DNA of 64,000 bases from Tetracladium setigerum (Eukaryota; Ascomycota; Leotiomycetes; Helotiales), in NCBI GenBank assembly GCA_031472005.1, contig PZJY01000006.1:124001-188000 (forward strand), given 5' to 3'. Shown piece by piece: positions 35,674-47,771 of the stretch (its first letter is position 1; every line of letters begins with the position of its first letter). A program made the translations under genes and the position numbers. Under the pieces are notes generated by a model, which had not been told where the DNA came from, did no database searches, and saw only the letters and a program-made list of their open reading frames with translations.

Positions 35674-36703
35674 ATGGACCCTTTCTCAGCAGAAGGAGAG
35701 CTCCTCAATCTGCTCAACTTCTTCCACCAGGGCCAATATCAAGAGGCCGTCGATTTCGATTCCTCCTCCCTCTCTCCAGAAAACGCCCTCCCAGCACGAA
35801 TCATCTCCCTCCGCGCACAACTCGCCCTTGGACAGGCAGAAGAAGTCATTGCAGACGTCCAGGGAGAAGATGAACCTGAATTAGTCGCCGTAGGCGCGTT
35901 GGCAGAGTGGGAGAGTGGAGATGAGGGGAAGGCTTTAGCAACGGCCGAGAAGTTGGCGAAGAGTGATGGGGAGAACGCGACTGTTCAGCTTCTAGCTGGT
36001 CTAGTCTTGCAGAAGGGAGGGAAGAGTGAGGAAGCTTTGGCGTTGCTAGGGAAGCATCAAGGCAGTCGTAAGTGGATTTCCAAGAGAAAGGAGATAAACG
36101 CTGATGGGTTGTAGTTGAGGCCGTGGCGCTCATCGTACAGATCCATTTGGAGCAGAATCGCACAGATTTGGCCGTAAAGGAGGTACAGACAGCGAGGAAG
36201 TGGGCACAGGATAGTTTGCTGGTCAATCTGGCAGAATCTTGGGTTGGAATGCGAGTGGTAGGGATCTTTGAATCTGGGTGCAGGCGAACAGGACACTGAC
36301 AGTTCACAGGGTGGTGAGAAGTATCAGCAAGCATTCTACGTCTTCGAAGAACTCGCACAGGCCCCTCGACCTCCTCCACGCAAAGTCTCGTCTCGCAAGC
36401 CGTTGCAGAGATCCATTTGGGTCGTCTCGAGGAAGCAGAGGCCGCACTGCAACAAGCTTTGAGCAAGGACTCCACCAATGCCGACGTTATAGCCAACCTT
36501 ATTGTTTTAAATATTATCAATGGCAAGGATGCAAAGGAGCTTTCCACGTATGACCGGTCAATTCTTTCGAAGTCTAACAATCGCTAATGCCATACAGTTC
36601 TCTCGCCAGCGCCGCCCCGAATCACCACTTCCTTACCGACCTGCAAGAAAAGAGCGAACTATTTGACAGAGCAGCCACCAAGTACTCTGCCAAAGTGCAA
36701 TGA
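35674..36703 (+). CDS. Coatomer subunit epsilon (COPI)
   Basis: Four exons with introns 36068-36114, 36258-36309 and 36548-36597. The protein is the all-helical TPR-like epsilon-COP: MDPFSAEGELLNLLNFFHQGQYQEAV at the start, RIISLRAQLALGQ, then LEAVALIVQIHLEQNRTDLA, YQQAFYVFEELAQ, SQAVAEIHLGRLEEAEAALQQAL and the conserved ATKYSAKVQ-type end. It acts in retrograde Golgi-to-ER vesicle coats. The frame breaks once in the C-run 36362-36365; with one base restored the coding length is 882 nt, 293 residues, the normal family size. A frame break in a conserved secretory-pathway gene is strong evidence for a sequence error. Confidence 0.93.
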
Positions 36704-38013
36704 GACAAAAATACATACCTCCCTAGATATTGAAATGGCGTTTCGGGCATTACATGATGATGATGAAGACGGGGTAACGAAAAGCAGAATAGAACCTATC
36801 AACATTTCCACAATTCTCCATACGTTCGCCCGATTGTGTCCTAGTGTTTCTATGAGTTGCGATTGGGTTCGTGTACCCTCCGTATTGACTCGAACAGTTG
36901 CCCTCCAAGTTGAGCGAATGGTCCGGGACAAGGGGTCTACGATTAAAATCCCCCCGAGACGCATACTGACATCATTCGAACTAGATTCTGAATCTCGCCA
37001 TCTCGCTATCGGATTTTTTGTCTTCGAAATAATGCAGAGATAAGGGATGGCTTTTCATTTCTTTGCGACGACTGCACTGTGACGGCGACCCCCATCTTCG
37101 GATTCTGTGATGAGTGGCGGGGGCTCACCGACTCCTTGACGCAGGCGAGCCTCTTCCTTGCCTCTCCTTTGCCTCTCACAAAACCCAACGGGCATTTACG
37201 AGTAGGAAACGATCCGAGACTATCGCAAACTCAAAATCACTTCTTGCGGCTGCATGCCAAGTTGAGGCTTTTTGCCCTGTACGCAGTTCCAGATTATTGT
37301 GATGGAAAACATTTTCTCGGTCGATGTGATGTCATCTCACGAGTAGAGGGTTTGAATATGATATTTTACGATTGAAGAACCCAAGCGCCCTTTGATTCTC
37401 ATGTTGAAGAAGGCTTGATTTAATTTTATACCAAGCTCGTTCATTTAATTAATTCCCCATTAGGCACGCTTGAAGCCAAGCAGCCCAACAGATCTGAAGC
37501 TTTCTTGTGTTCAAGTCATGTTTAGTCTAACAAGCGAGCTTTTTTCAACTTCGCTTCGCATTACCGCAGATGCCTGGACTCTGGGATACGGGTCTTATCC
37601 TCGCGTATTATAATGATGGAGTCATCGTACCTGAATGGGCGTCTTTACTTCCAATCATGTCACTTTGCTGGTTCCCGATCTTCACGGCACTACTGATGTG
37701 CACAATCCTTGCAATCCCGACCTCTTGATGGCCGATGCTTCAACCGATTTGAATGTTATCATCATCACGGAGTTTTGTGCGCCTGTGGGAATCCTAGACC
37801 TAGACACGTTGTGTGACTTGAGTAAGAAGTGGTCAGCTAATAGATTCCCAGCGGGATATTGGATTCACAAGCCAAAATGGATAAGAAGGACTCAACAACC
37901 CACCTCTCTTCTCCAGTATACCCAATTTTCTCTCCATCTTTTCTCAAAATCCAAAATCCATTACAAACCTATCCACATAGACCTCGCCACTTGATCTTAT
38001 TCAAATATTCACA
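36704..38013. other. Intergenic region, 1.3 kb
   Basis: I see no supported gene. Open frames at 36663-37043 (overlapping the end of the coatomer gene) and 37635-37994 have no domain, no splice partners and ordinary composition for non-coding DNA. The last 150 bases, rich in C and A, look like the leader of the phosphatase gene. Confidence 0.5.
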
Positions 38014-39073
38014 ATGCCCATCGCCATTACTCCCCCTACAGTCTCAGAGAAAAAAGTTCTCACTGTCCCAAAACCCAGCATGACTTCCCGCAACACTCAA
38101 ACAAAGCCCACCAAGCGGAAAATCATCTGCTTTTCTGGTACAGACCCCTCTTCCCCACACTGCCAACCTCAACTAACAAATCCCCCAAGACTTCGACGGC
38201 ACAATCTTCATGCAAGACACAGGCCATATTCTCTTTGACACCCTTGGCTGCGGTAGCTCCCGCCGCGAACTCCTCGACTCTCAGATCCATTCCGGCGAAC
38301 GCTCATTCCGCGATGTCTCTGAAGAGATGTGGGGATCACTCTCCATTCCCTTCGAAGATGGCTTCACAGTCATGCAAGAGAAACTAGAAATCGACCCTGA
38401 CTTCCGTGCCTTTCATCAATTCTGCATCAGCCGCGATATTCCATTCAATGTCATTAGCGCGGGCTTGAAACCGGTGCTCAGGAGGGTACTGGACTCGTTC
38501 TTGGGGGAGGATGAGAGTTCGAGAATTAATATTGTGGCGAATGGGATGGAGGTCGATGGGGCAGAGGGCAATTGGAAACCAGTTTGGAGACACGACACGG
38601 AGCTAGGTCATGACAAAGCGCTCTCTATTACCGAAGCGAGAGAAGAGGCGCAACTCGCTTGCGATGATGGCACGATTCCTCTTATTGTCTTCATTGGCGA
38701 CGGGGTTTCCGATCTCCCTGCCGCAAGGGAAGCAGATGTGCTCTTTGCCCGTCGAGGTCTGAGGTTGGAGGAGTACTGTATTGAGAACAAGATTCCATAC
38801 TTTGGCTTTGACACTTTCGAGGATGTGAAGAGAGAGGTGGAAAGGATCGCAAAGGAGGATGAGGAGAAGACGAGGGGTGAAGGTGTACCGGTTAGGTTTA
38901 ACCCACGCGCCAATATGTGGAGGAGGGTTAGTTCCCAGAAGGCGGTTCCGAGGTTGGTTGCTGCTACACCGACGAGAGAGGAGAAGATGTTTTTGTGGCC
39001 AGAGGCTTTTAGTGAGATGAAAAGTCTGAAACCAATGGGTGGGAAGGGGATTGTTGAGGAGGTTGCCGCTTAG
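38014..39073 (+). CDS. HAD-superfamily phosphatase (phosphoserine/MtnX-like)
   Basis: Two exons (38014-38137, 38190-39073) total 1008 nt, 335 residues, intact. The second exon opens with the nucleophile motif DFDGTIF, followed by FRAFHQFC and the motif II region (FNVISAGLKPVLRRVL), then IGDGVSDLPAAREADVLFARRG (motif IV acidic pair), and a C-terminal extension of about 70 residues unique to fungal members. This arrangement is that of small-molecule HAD phosphatases near phosphoserine phosphatase and the MtnX phosphatase of methionine salvage; the exact substrate cannot be read from the sequence. Probably cytosolic. Confidence 0.88.
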
Positions 39074-39683
39074 AAAGGCGATGCGGCTGTCGGAGTTGCG
39101 TATGAGAATAGCCTTTTTGTACTCTAATATTCTACAAAGGTTGCGGCGTTATGTGGGTGTTTTTGTGGTTTAATTAGCGGCTTTAAATATAGAATTGATT
39201 GCAATGAACAGATTATACAGAGTTTCATTGGCGTGGCGTACTTACTCTCATTTCCCCGCCATTGATGTTTCTTTACGCACCTACCCGAGCCAGATCATCT
39301 CAGGCCAATTGACACCTGCTCGACCCACGTGCAAGTTCTACCACTGATACGCCGCAAAAAGCTGATATTGTGCATCTCAACTCCTGTAGGGATTTACAGA
39401 CTATGCCCAAATCGTAAATAAACCTATCTCTGTTGGTTGTCAGACGTTTTGAAGATCTTCCAAGTGCTGTGATATCCCTTCGAGCGTGCGATCATCCGCA
39501 TGATGTAAAGTAATTCTTTTGGGATGGTTTTCTTGATTGTTGGCACGTTTTCAACGTTCATTTTTTCACGCCGGGATGCTCTTTACTCTATATGAGAAAG
39601 CAACGAATCCATTCCATTGATTGATGCGTGCATAAAAACTAATTGCAGAACTAACATCCTCTCTGCCTCGTCTTTCAGGTCTC

Positions 39684-42077
39684 CTATTGTTCATACTCGA
39701 CAATATGATTTCCTTTACCATACTGCTTATCCTTCCAGTAAACAGTCCAATCTAACTCTTCAGCCGCGACTCTCATGATGAGGGTATACGGCAAAAGTCT
39801 ATACGTAAAAGGGTTTTTGCCCGCTGAGTTCTTTTCTTCTAGTTGGCAAAAAAATTGATGGTCGAATGTTGAGTGGATCTGGCAGAGTTTTCTGGCATCT
39901 GGTAGAGACGGAGTAGTTAGAACTTGTTTCTTCACATGTATTGCGGTTTTGAGTATTGGCAACATTACGGCGTTGAGAGAACCTACGAGTAGATTTCCGT
40001 TTTGGTGGTACCTTTAGATCGGATACCCAAATTGTGTCGTGAATATCATAGAGCTCCCATTTTGATCGGACGTTTCGCGTCCATTGATGTTCTACCGGTT
40101 GTATTTTATCTACACTTTGGCCCTTTGGAGATAATTGTTGTTAACATCTTCGTTGAAGATAAACCTCCGAAAGTACAGCCCGCAAATTACCTTCAGATTG
40201 AAGTGGCAACTTACCCGTTTCAAATACCAAGTGAACTGATCTCTTGCCATGTGAACCCCACGAAAATTGCATTTGTATTTATCATGTTCGGTATGCTTAG
40301 AGGGATCAAAGACTGAGTTATGCATAACGCCGTAGCTTTGTTTCGAGATGTAATTTGTGACAGTGTCGGTTTCTGTGGATGCACTGAGGCCCTTGAAAAC
40401 AGCTCCTCGACATATTACTTCCCGTCTGTTGATTTAATTAGCCAAATACTTGCTGGGACATGACCAGGGGTTGAAAGGGGATATTTGAGTTCTCTTACGC
40501 TTTGGTGGGTCGTTGAATTGGAATATCTTTGAAGCTCTTTTTGAGTTGGTCGAGGACAAAGTTGTTTTCTCCGAAGCCGCCGACTAGTAGAACTGCCTGT
40601 TTATTATTCAATTAGCTCTTGTCTCGATACGAGAAGGGTTTGAAAATGGTATTAAGTTCGGGCGACGCATCGTTTTATCTTCTATTTCGGTGACCTGCGA
40701 GCGAACAAGGTCCACGATCTTACCAACGACCGGTTGGAAGATAGAACTCATGTGCCCCCTGACAAAACAGACGTGAAATCAGCTCAGAACGATTGGAAGA
40801 AGAAACTTCTCTGAAGAAAATACTTACGGATCCAAGTTAATCATGCTATTTGGCCTCTTTCCAAGGCCAAAGTAACCCGACTTCTTTGGTTTGTAACCTG
40901 GCATATACACTTGAAAACTGACTTCCGGACTTCCTGTGTACTTTCTTTTAGCAGCAAATTCCCAGTCATTCTCAAACACTTTAGCTTTGACTTCATTGTC
41001 AAGCTTGTCATAATCTTTTTCTCCTACAATTGTACGGATTTGTGATTGAAAATTCTCATCGAGATAGACCGCCCCACATAAGTCGCCTATAGCTAGTATC
41101 AGAGAGGAGTGTCTGGAAATATTCTGAACTACGACTCACCTTCTGACTCCACACACATCTTTAATTCTAGAGGCTCAACTGACGCGACAGTATAGCTGGT
41201 GAGATCCTGGTTATTGGTCAGTAAAGAAAAGTAAATAACATTTGCTGATGAGTCGAAACCTACTACCGTACCACCTCCCGCATCACAAACAACAAATGTA
41301 TCATTTAACTGAAAAATGTCAGCGTGTATCATACACTAGATATTGGTTTGTACCTGAAGATCCGGTCTCCATCTCATTCCAGACTCCCTGAACGCTGCCA
41401 AAGCAGCCGCCTCCGGTTCAGGAACCATCCTGAACACCGTAGCACCCTGCGAACGATTCTGCGTAATCCCAGCCTGTACAGCGGCTTTCCTCGTCAACTC
41501 TCTAGCATTATGATCCCAATTCGCTGGCATAGTCAAAACTACACGAAAAGTCATATTATCCACCGCAATCTTCGTAAGCGACAATTCAATCACCTCAATC
41601 GCATGTTTCCACAAACATCGTAGGTAATCCGCAACCACGTCGACCGGCTTTTTCTTCAGCTCTTGAAGAAGTCTATTTGTTTCTTTGAGCCATTCCCCAC
41701 CTTGCTGGCGTGCATCTTCGGAGAGTAGTAGTTTGAACCATTGCGCTTGGTATGTGTCTTTGGGAGAGACCATGTACCCCCACTTTGAAACGGTGCCATT
41801 ACTATTGTAGGATATTTTGGATGGTACTTTGTCCGATTCTTGGTTTCGTGCACTTCCTGCGTCGACTTCCCATCTGTGGACCTGCTCGATTTGATCAGGG
41901 CTTCCTGCTTTCGACCACGTCCATGCAACTCCCGAGAACCTATTCGGTGTTAGTGACCATTTGCTTGAACAGTTGCGAGATTCTTGAACCTTACGTTGTC
42001 CCAAAATCAATACCGATCACAACGTAGTGTGCTTGGGGAAGTTGGGGGTATCGACTTTTGTTAAAGGTAAAGGACAT
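39684..42077 (-). CDS. Hsp70-like ATPase (HSPA12-type)
   Basis: Start at 42077 gives MSFTFNKSRYP, then the phosphate-1 loop IGIDFGTT across an intron into FSGVAWTW. Later exons carry VVLTMPANWDHNARE, VPEPEAAALAAF, VVCDAGGGTVVGF (phosphate-2), LCGAVYLDENF, and AVLLVGGFGENNFVLDQL (adenosine motif), then REVICRGAVFKGLSAS. The C-terminal end has ELDWTVYWKDKQYG and closes at 39684. These are divergent actin-fold ATPases without the classical Hsp70 peptide-binding end; fungi have many lineage-specific copies of unknown role. At least six introns are present; the one at about 40600-40680 and the C-terminal exons at 39700-40080 are placed only roughly. The gene is divergent from the GTPase at 42997. 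Confidence 0.85.
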
Positions 42078-42996
42078 TTTGGCAGTTTCAACGTCCACAG
42101 ATTTGGCAGGAAGAAGAAGAGTAGCAGGGAAAGACTAGAAAGAGGAAGAATTAATCGACTGTACTATGAGATAGTATTCAAAAACAATGATAGGAACAGC
42201 ACTTGTGTTTTAGTGTCACCATGAATGCGATGTTCGAAAACGTAGACTATTGAAGGGGGATCAATGCCCGCCGAGGGGAGAGAACTTCGAGGAAACAATT
42301 GTTGTATTACACAAACATCTATTAAAGTATAAATGCATTATTGACGGGCTATATTCCACACCGAGCGCCACTGGGCGTAATTGGACAAGTTTAAACTCTG
42401 AGGGGGGGGTGAACTTCCCATTCCTGACTTTCAGAGAGCTGAGGACTTTGGGAGAGCAACACCTATGTAACACCAAATTGTAACGAGACAACTATTCTGC
42501 TCTGCCCAAACCCAAGCTGAGCAAGATCGCGAACAGCCAGACTTTTCAATTGGTCAGCCTTGCATGACCCGTCACATCGAGCCGCAATTCTCTCTCCACT
42601 ATCTAGAGACATTATTGATCATATTCTTCAGCTCTGCATCCTGATGCATTTATTTTCATGCAGACGGCTGGGAGACCAATTGTATTGTTTATCTCTTCAC
42701 CCCTTCCGATTTATGGGCTTCATTTATTATGACTGATAGGCTTATCTCAGAACAAGTTTCGGTCTTGGACTTAATTATTCCTCTTCAAAGCGTTCAGCCT
42801 GGAGTCCTGGACGCCCTAGTCGAGGATTTCCGAGGAGGAGTTGTGGGAGAAGTAGGCTGAGAAGAGGATGAGGCAGAAACGCTTCCACCTAAAATAGTCC
42901 AGCTGATTTTGAAGTAAGAAGCAGTACATTCATCTATTGAACTACTCGAAGCAACAACATCAAAACACCAGAGAACATCAAAAACGAAAGGCCAAA
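42078..42996. other. Divergent promoter region between Hsp70-like gene and GTPase
   Basis: About 920 bases without a supported gene, separating two genes that point away from each other. The stretch 42400-42410 has a run of nine G. No specific operator could be identified. Confidence 0.4.
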
Positions 42997-44019
42997 ATGA
43001 ACGGATTCGAGAGAATTGATCAAAACATGGTGCTAGTGATGGGGTTGACAGGAGCAGGGAAAACCTACTTTATCAACAAACTCACTGGTCAAAGATTGAA
43101 GGAAGGAAATGAACTTCGCTCTTGTAAGTGCAGCTCACTGCAGATTATATGGAGATCGCTAACAAAGCACATAGGTACGGAGAGATGCCAGATTCTTGAA
43201 ACTAGTATAGGCAATACGGACTTTGTCATTATGGATTGCCCTGGCTTTGATGATACAACTCGAAGTGATGCTGAGATTCTGAAGGAAATCGCCGAACAGC
43301 TTTCCGCCGTTCGTCTTCTTGGGTACAACCTCAAGGGCATAATCTACCTCCACCGCATTACAGATAACAGGATGCAAGGCTCCGCAATGAGAAATCTTGA
43401 TCTCTTCAGGAAACTAATTGGGGAGGACGCATTGGCAAATGTTGTGCTTGCAACTACAATGTGGAGTGAGATGAAAGACATCGAAAAGGCAAACGAACGC
43501 GATAGCGAACTGCGTGAGGACTACTGGGGCGATATGAGACGAAAGGGCTCGGTCACGACGCGTTTCGATGGCACAACAGCATCAGCAGAGGGCATCGTCT
43601 CTCAACTACTAGGGAGGAAATCTGTGGTTTTGAAGGTTCAAGAGCAACTAGTCGATCAGGGGATGCCGCTAAAGCAGACTGCAGCAGGCGCATTTCTCGA
43701 ACCGAGCATTCGAACCGAAGAAGCACAATATCGCAAGCGGATGGTAGAGTTGGAACATGAGTTAGAATTTGAGAAGAATAGCAGTAAGCGTTTGGCAGCT
43801 AAGCGGTCGCAGAAAAGGAACAAGGCAGGCCTTCAGAAGAAACTTGATGACAAGCAGAAATTGAACTCGAAACCAGGTGAAGAAGTGGAGACAAAGTTAA
43901 GCAAATTCAAGGCTGGGAGCAAGAAACATGGATTGACTGCCGTGCAAGCACTTGCAGCTGTTTGCACGATTACTTTTGGCATTGTTGGTGTGGTCTTTGC
44001 CACAGCAGCAGGAGTTTAA
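42997..44019 (+). CDS. P-loop GTPase (AIG1/septin-like G domain) with C-terminal hydrophobic segment
   Basis: Two exons (42997-43123, 43175-44019) total 972 nt, 323 residues, intact. The Walker A loop is VMGLTGAGKTYFINKL, switch II is IMDCPGFDD, and IYLHRITDNRMQGSAMRNL is the usual helix after it. A TTMW(S) element at about residue 140 stands where the TKxD-type base-recognition motif would be, as in fungal homologues of the AIG1/IAN group. After the G domain comes a basic coiled coil (about residues 230-300) and a 26-residue hydrophobic end (AVQALAAVCTITFGIVGVVF), a likely tail anchor. Start at 42997 was preferred over the in-frame ATG at 42937 because it directly precedes the G domain. Lineage-expanded fungal genes of this kind are of unknown function; membrane attachment suggests a role at an organelle surface. 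Confidence 0.85.
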   Translation: MNGFERIDQNMVLVMGLTGAGKTYFINKLTGQRLKEGNELRSCKCSSLQIIWRSLTKHIGTERCQILETSIGNTDFVIMDCPGFDDTTRSDAEILKEIAEQLSAVRLLGYNLKGIIYLHRITDNRMQGSAMRNLDLFRKLIGEDALANVVLATTMWSEMKDIEKANERDSELREDYWGDMRRKGSVTTRFDGTTASAEGIVSQLLGRKSVVLKVQEQLVDQGMPLKQTAAGAFLEPSIRTEEAQYRKRMVELEHELEFEKNSSKRLAAKRSQKRNKAGLQKKLDDKQKLNSKPGEEVETKLSKFKAGSKKHGLTAVQALAAVCTITFGIVGVVFATAAGV

Positions 44020-44618
44020 AAGTTTGTAGATAGATTCTTAGCTCTCTGCTGCAGGAATAAATGATTGATCTCGGTAGGTGCAGTTTTGTAAGAAACGACA
44101 GTAAATCTGATATCATACAGACTGACTTGAGGTCTGTCTAAGAACTACAAACCACCCAAATCTTTACTTCTGTCAAGAGAATGACATTTTGTATTAGAAC
44201 CGAAGACTCATAGCCAGCTCCCAGTACTCATCAAGTGTGCTCAGATCAACTTTTTCTCTCCCCGAAAAGCCCGTTTGGATAGGAGTTGTCCCTTGCCTAA
44301 GATCATGGCTCTATTAGCACACTAAATTTGGCATCGCAACCTCCTCGATCTGCAGAGCCAGCTCGCACCACAATCAACTACTCGGTCTGGGATCAAGAGC
44401 GCCTAAAATGAGGCTGGTGGCGTTAAAGAAATAATTTTTGTGACCGATGGAAGATTGTTCAGCTCGAAGCAACTTCATGCACGCATGCACACATACATGC
44501 CTACATGGGAACGCCCACGTTCCATCATCGCAAAGGCAGATCCAAATTACACACACCTTCCCATAAGATCAAGACAGGCACAGGATCATCTGTATCTCCT
44601 TCAATTTCTTTTCAAATC

Positions 44619-45986
44619 ATGTGGACATTAGCCTATACAGCGAAAAAGCGTCTCCCAGCGCTCCCAGCCCACGAGCCGACTGATTCACCTGTGACTCCAA
44701 TATATGAAAACATGGCACAAGCAAAACAAGCACCTAAAGCTGTGTATCACTATGATATACCTATTGACGGAAACGAACATCTCCAAACCCCAAAAGAGTT
44801 GCTGGATGATACCACAACAATAAAAGGACCAAACAGATATTCCCAAATACCAAACGATATAAATAAGCCACCATTAACGAGGACGAACTCCGAAGATATG
44901 CCAAAGCGAAGTCCATCTGTGACCACACGACGCAAAGAGGTGAATCTGGCACAGAAAGAAGAATTCAACGAGCTGTACGATAAGCTCAGACAAACACAAA
45001 TCTCACTTAACGATGCTACAGCAGAGCTTGCTGCCATGCACTCGGTCGATCCATGTAGAGAAGGCGATGACAGGATTGCAAGGAAAATGAAGGAGCTTCG
45101 ACATGAAATTCGACAATGGAGCCAGAAGTTTTACCATGAGTCAAAGAAATCGGGGTGGGAGAAACTTCTCAATCCTCTCAGAGGAACCCAAGAACAGCCA
45201 TCTCCCTTCCGAGAAGTTACCAGTGATTATGCGGTTTATTTGAAGGAGGATGGGAAAGGATCAAGTCTCCTGGTGCAGGGACTCATCTGGCAAACTTTAC
45301 GGTCCCGGGTTTTTGATCGCTTCTTATGGCTGGGCGGTAAATGCCAGTTCATTCGCCAGTCCAAAGAAAATTGCTTTATTTATGAATCTTTCCAGTTTCT
45401 TGTGAAAGCCGGCCGAGGTACGCTTCTTATCCAAGAAAGATCCGAGATCTCAATCTAACAGTTATCTCTAGAATCACGGAATAACACGATGTTGGAGAAG
45501 AACTATCACCACTGGCGAGCACACGCAGCGCGCCTCTTCCCGAATAGTGCCTATTGCCACCAGGATTGTCTTAAGCAAAGTGCGATCGCCGTTGCCAACG
45601 ATATATCGCTGAAGCTCAAAGACCACATAAGCAAGAAACCTAGCGCTGGAAATGGACAACCCAGCTGGGCAATCGAAAGTCTTTTATCAATTGTGCAAAC
45701 AGCCATAGCATTCGATCATCTTCTCTGGAAGCAAAAGGCGGACTTCTATTTTAGTGGTTGTTCATCTGTGCTGAAAAGCGGAGGAAAGGTAAGTAAATTC
45801 GATGCTCACTGGATGACTTCTGATGTGTCGGACGCTCACGACGCGGCTTTGATATCTCGAGACACCTCAGTTAGGCTTTTTAGCGTGCCAGCACTGTGCA
45901 AACGGGGAACTTCCGAGGGAGATAATTACTCCAACTATGCGGTCTTATGTAGAGCAATTGTGGACTGTTTTGGGAGTGACATTTGA
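44619..45986 (+). CDS. Uncharacterised fungal protein with central coiled coil
   Basis: Two exons (44619-45417, 45472-45986) total 1314 nt, 437 residues, intact. The N-terminal 120 residues are Pro/Ser/Thr-rich and disordered. A heptad-like helix follows (FNELYDKLRQTQISLNDATA). The second half is globular with conserved-looking strings (FRFLWLGGKCQF-like region, WRAHAARLFP, CGTS-like CKRGTSEGDNY) and a short C-terminal VDC. This resembles hypothetical proteins common in plant-associated ascomycetes; no function is known to me. An upstream in-frame ATG at 44505 would add 38 residues of leader-like sequence. Confidence 0.72.
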
Positions 45987-47771
45987 GCTTGCTACCAGAG
46001 AAAATCGGAGGTAATGGGACGAGTGGGCAGAGCCAAATGAGAGAAATCAATTCTTATGATTCAATGTAGCGTAGTTCAAGAAAACGATACAGCATCGTGG
46101 ATTGAGTATACATATGACTGCTTCCCAGTTGTGTTTTACGAATGGGCCGAATACCTGCCGCAAGACTCCCGATAGCTACTGTTATGTTTCATCTCTGATT
46201 TCCAGTTGGAATTTTCCAACTTTCCAAAATTTTCCTGCTTTAATATTGTGCTCATAATGCTCATTCTGGGTCGAACTTCTGGCAACATGTTTCTTTCTCT
46301 AACCTCGGGACGACCAAAGGGACTGTAGATGTCTTGGCGACAAGCGAAAACCCTCTTCACGATGAAGTTATCAATCACGCCAACAAAGCGTCAGGGTGAG
46401 TTTGTATAAAAGATATAGTCGACGGCGATACATATGTGATCAGGGCATAATTTACTAACTTACCGTTGGCGCCGTTCAATCGGCATCTACAGATAAAGGA
46501 ATAGTTAATAAATAAATGGTCACATCCACGCCTTCATATCTAGGTATCTCCTGTCACTTCGTGGCCTCATCTTCACATACACCCGCCAAGCATCTTCATG
46601 GCACACGTAACCCGTCTTGATGGTTCCTTGACAACTTGGCTTGCAGCGACAAGCAATTCGGAAATGCCGGCAAGGAAGGATTGGGACATCTTGACTTTTC
46701 TTGTGTTTCATGGCGGAAGACAAGGGAGTTATTTGAATTGGAATAGTAATTGTTTGAAGGAACGAGTAGCGACGTCTATAACAGTTGTGTAGGAAGGATT
46801 GTGTAACATCTTGTACAAAAGATGAGCTTTTGAACGATCTCTCGCTCAACTCGGCGGTTGAAGGGAGATTTGCGAGTGAACAATACCGAAGGTAATGAGG
46901 CACATTTTCTCTTGGCCGCCTACCCGTCGATCCGTCTGAGCCCCAGGTGTGACGTTGTTGACTTGTGACAGCTGTTCGTCGTAAGAATGTTTGGATATAC
47001 TTGGCCCGCTTTCATCATTATTTACATTGGAACTTGAATACAATAAATAATCTACAATAATCTACAACGACACTCCACCTACTTCCATCTCCTGTAAATC
47101 TTCTACCATTCTTTCACCTGCTACATTCGTCGTCGTCTGAACCTACCTATCTCGGTTACTTACTTACTGTACACTTTCCATCGTTCTGACCTTCCCCATC
47201 AACGCTACTCTACTTTGTCCAGCCAGTGGAATTGCCGGATGGGAACAGGGTTAAAGGGAGGGATAATCTACTCTACTCACGTCGACATCATTAATCATCT
47301 TCTGCTGCTGCTAGAAACGGAGAAACAACAGCAACACGCGCATTCCAATCCATTCCACAACCACGTTGGAGAGATACCTGGTATTTGCACGAATTCTTCT
47401 GCTGCTGCTTCTGCTGCTGCGTTCAGGTGATCGATCCTTCCGGCTCCAGCATCCACAAAACCCCGAAAATAGAGCAGAAAAAACCCCGCAAATCACTCCT
47501 CCACGCCAAAAGGTGAAGCGCCATCCCTGAAACCGGGCTGTTTCCTCCTCCATCCACCAAATATCACCAACCAAATCCCATCGTCAGCGCCAAGTCGTGC
47601 CAACCTTTCAGCTCCCCCCGGTGTGCATCATCCAGCTGCCAAAACAGAACAAAACCACACATCAACCTCGACAATTAGGCCAGCCAGATCAGATACTGAT
47701 ACCGATATATCTCTACACGGGGAAAATTCACTCTGCGAAGCTGGCAACTGTCTGCCAACAACCCGCTCAAC
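45987..47771. other. Intergenic region and long leader of the PSD2 gene
   Basis: No supported gene. The part from about 47050 to 47771 is pyrimidine-rich with short ctgctg clusters at 47300-47312 and 47400-47425 and looks like the promoter and 5' leader of the decarboxylase gene. A small open frame starting at 47215 could be an upstream ORF but has no independent support. Confidence 0.45.

Noticed and set aside
37635..37994. 119-codon + frame before the HAD phosphatase
   Set aside because: No motif, and its 3' half overlaps what looks like the leader of the phosphatase gene.
46520..46903. Minus-strand frame with a Cys-rich C-terminal part
   Set aside because: No signal peptide, no linked exon and no recognised family; the composition is suggestive but not enough.
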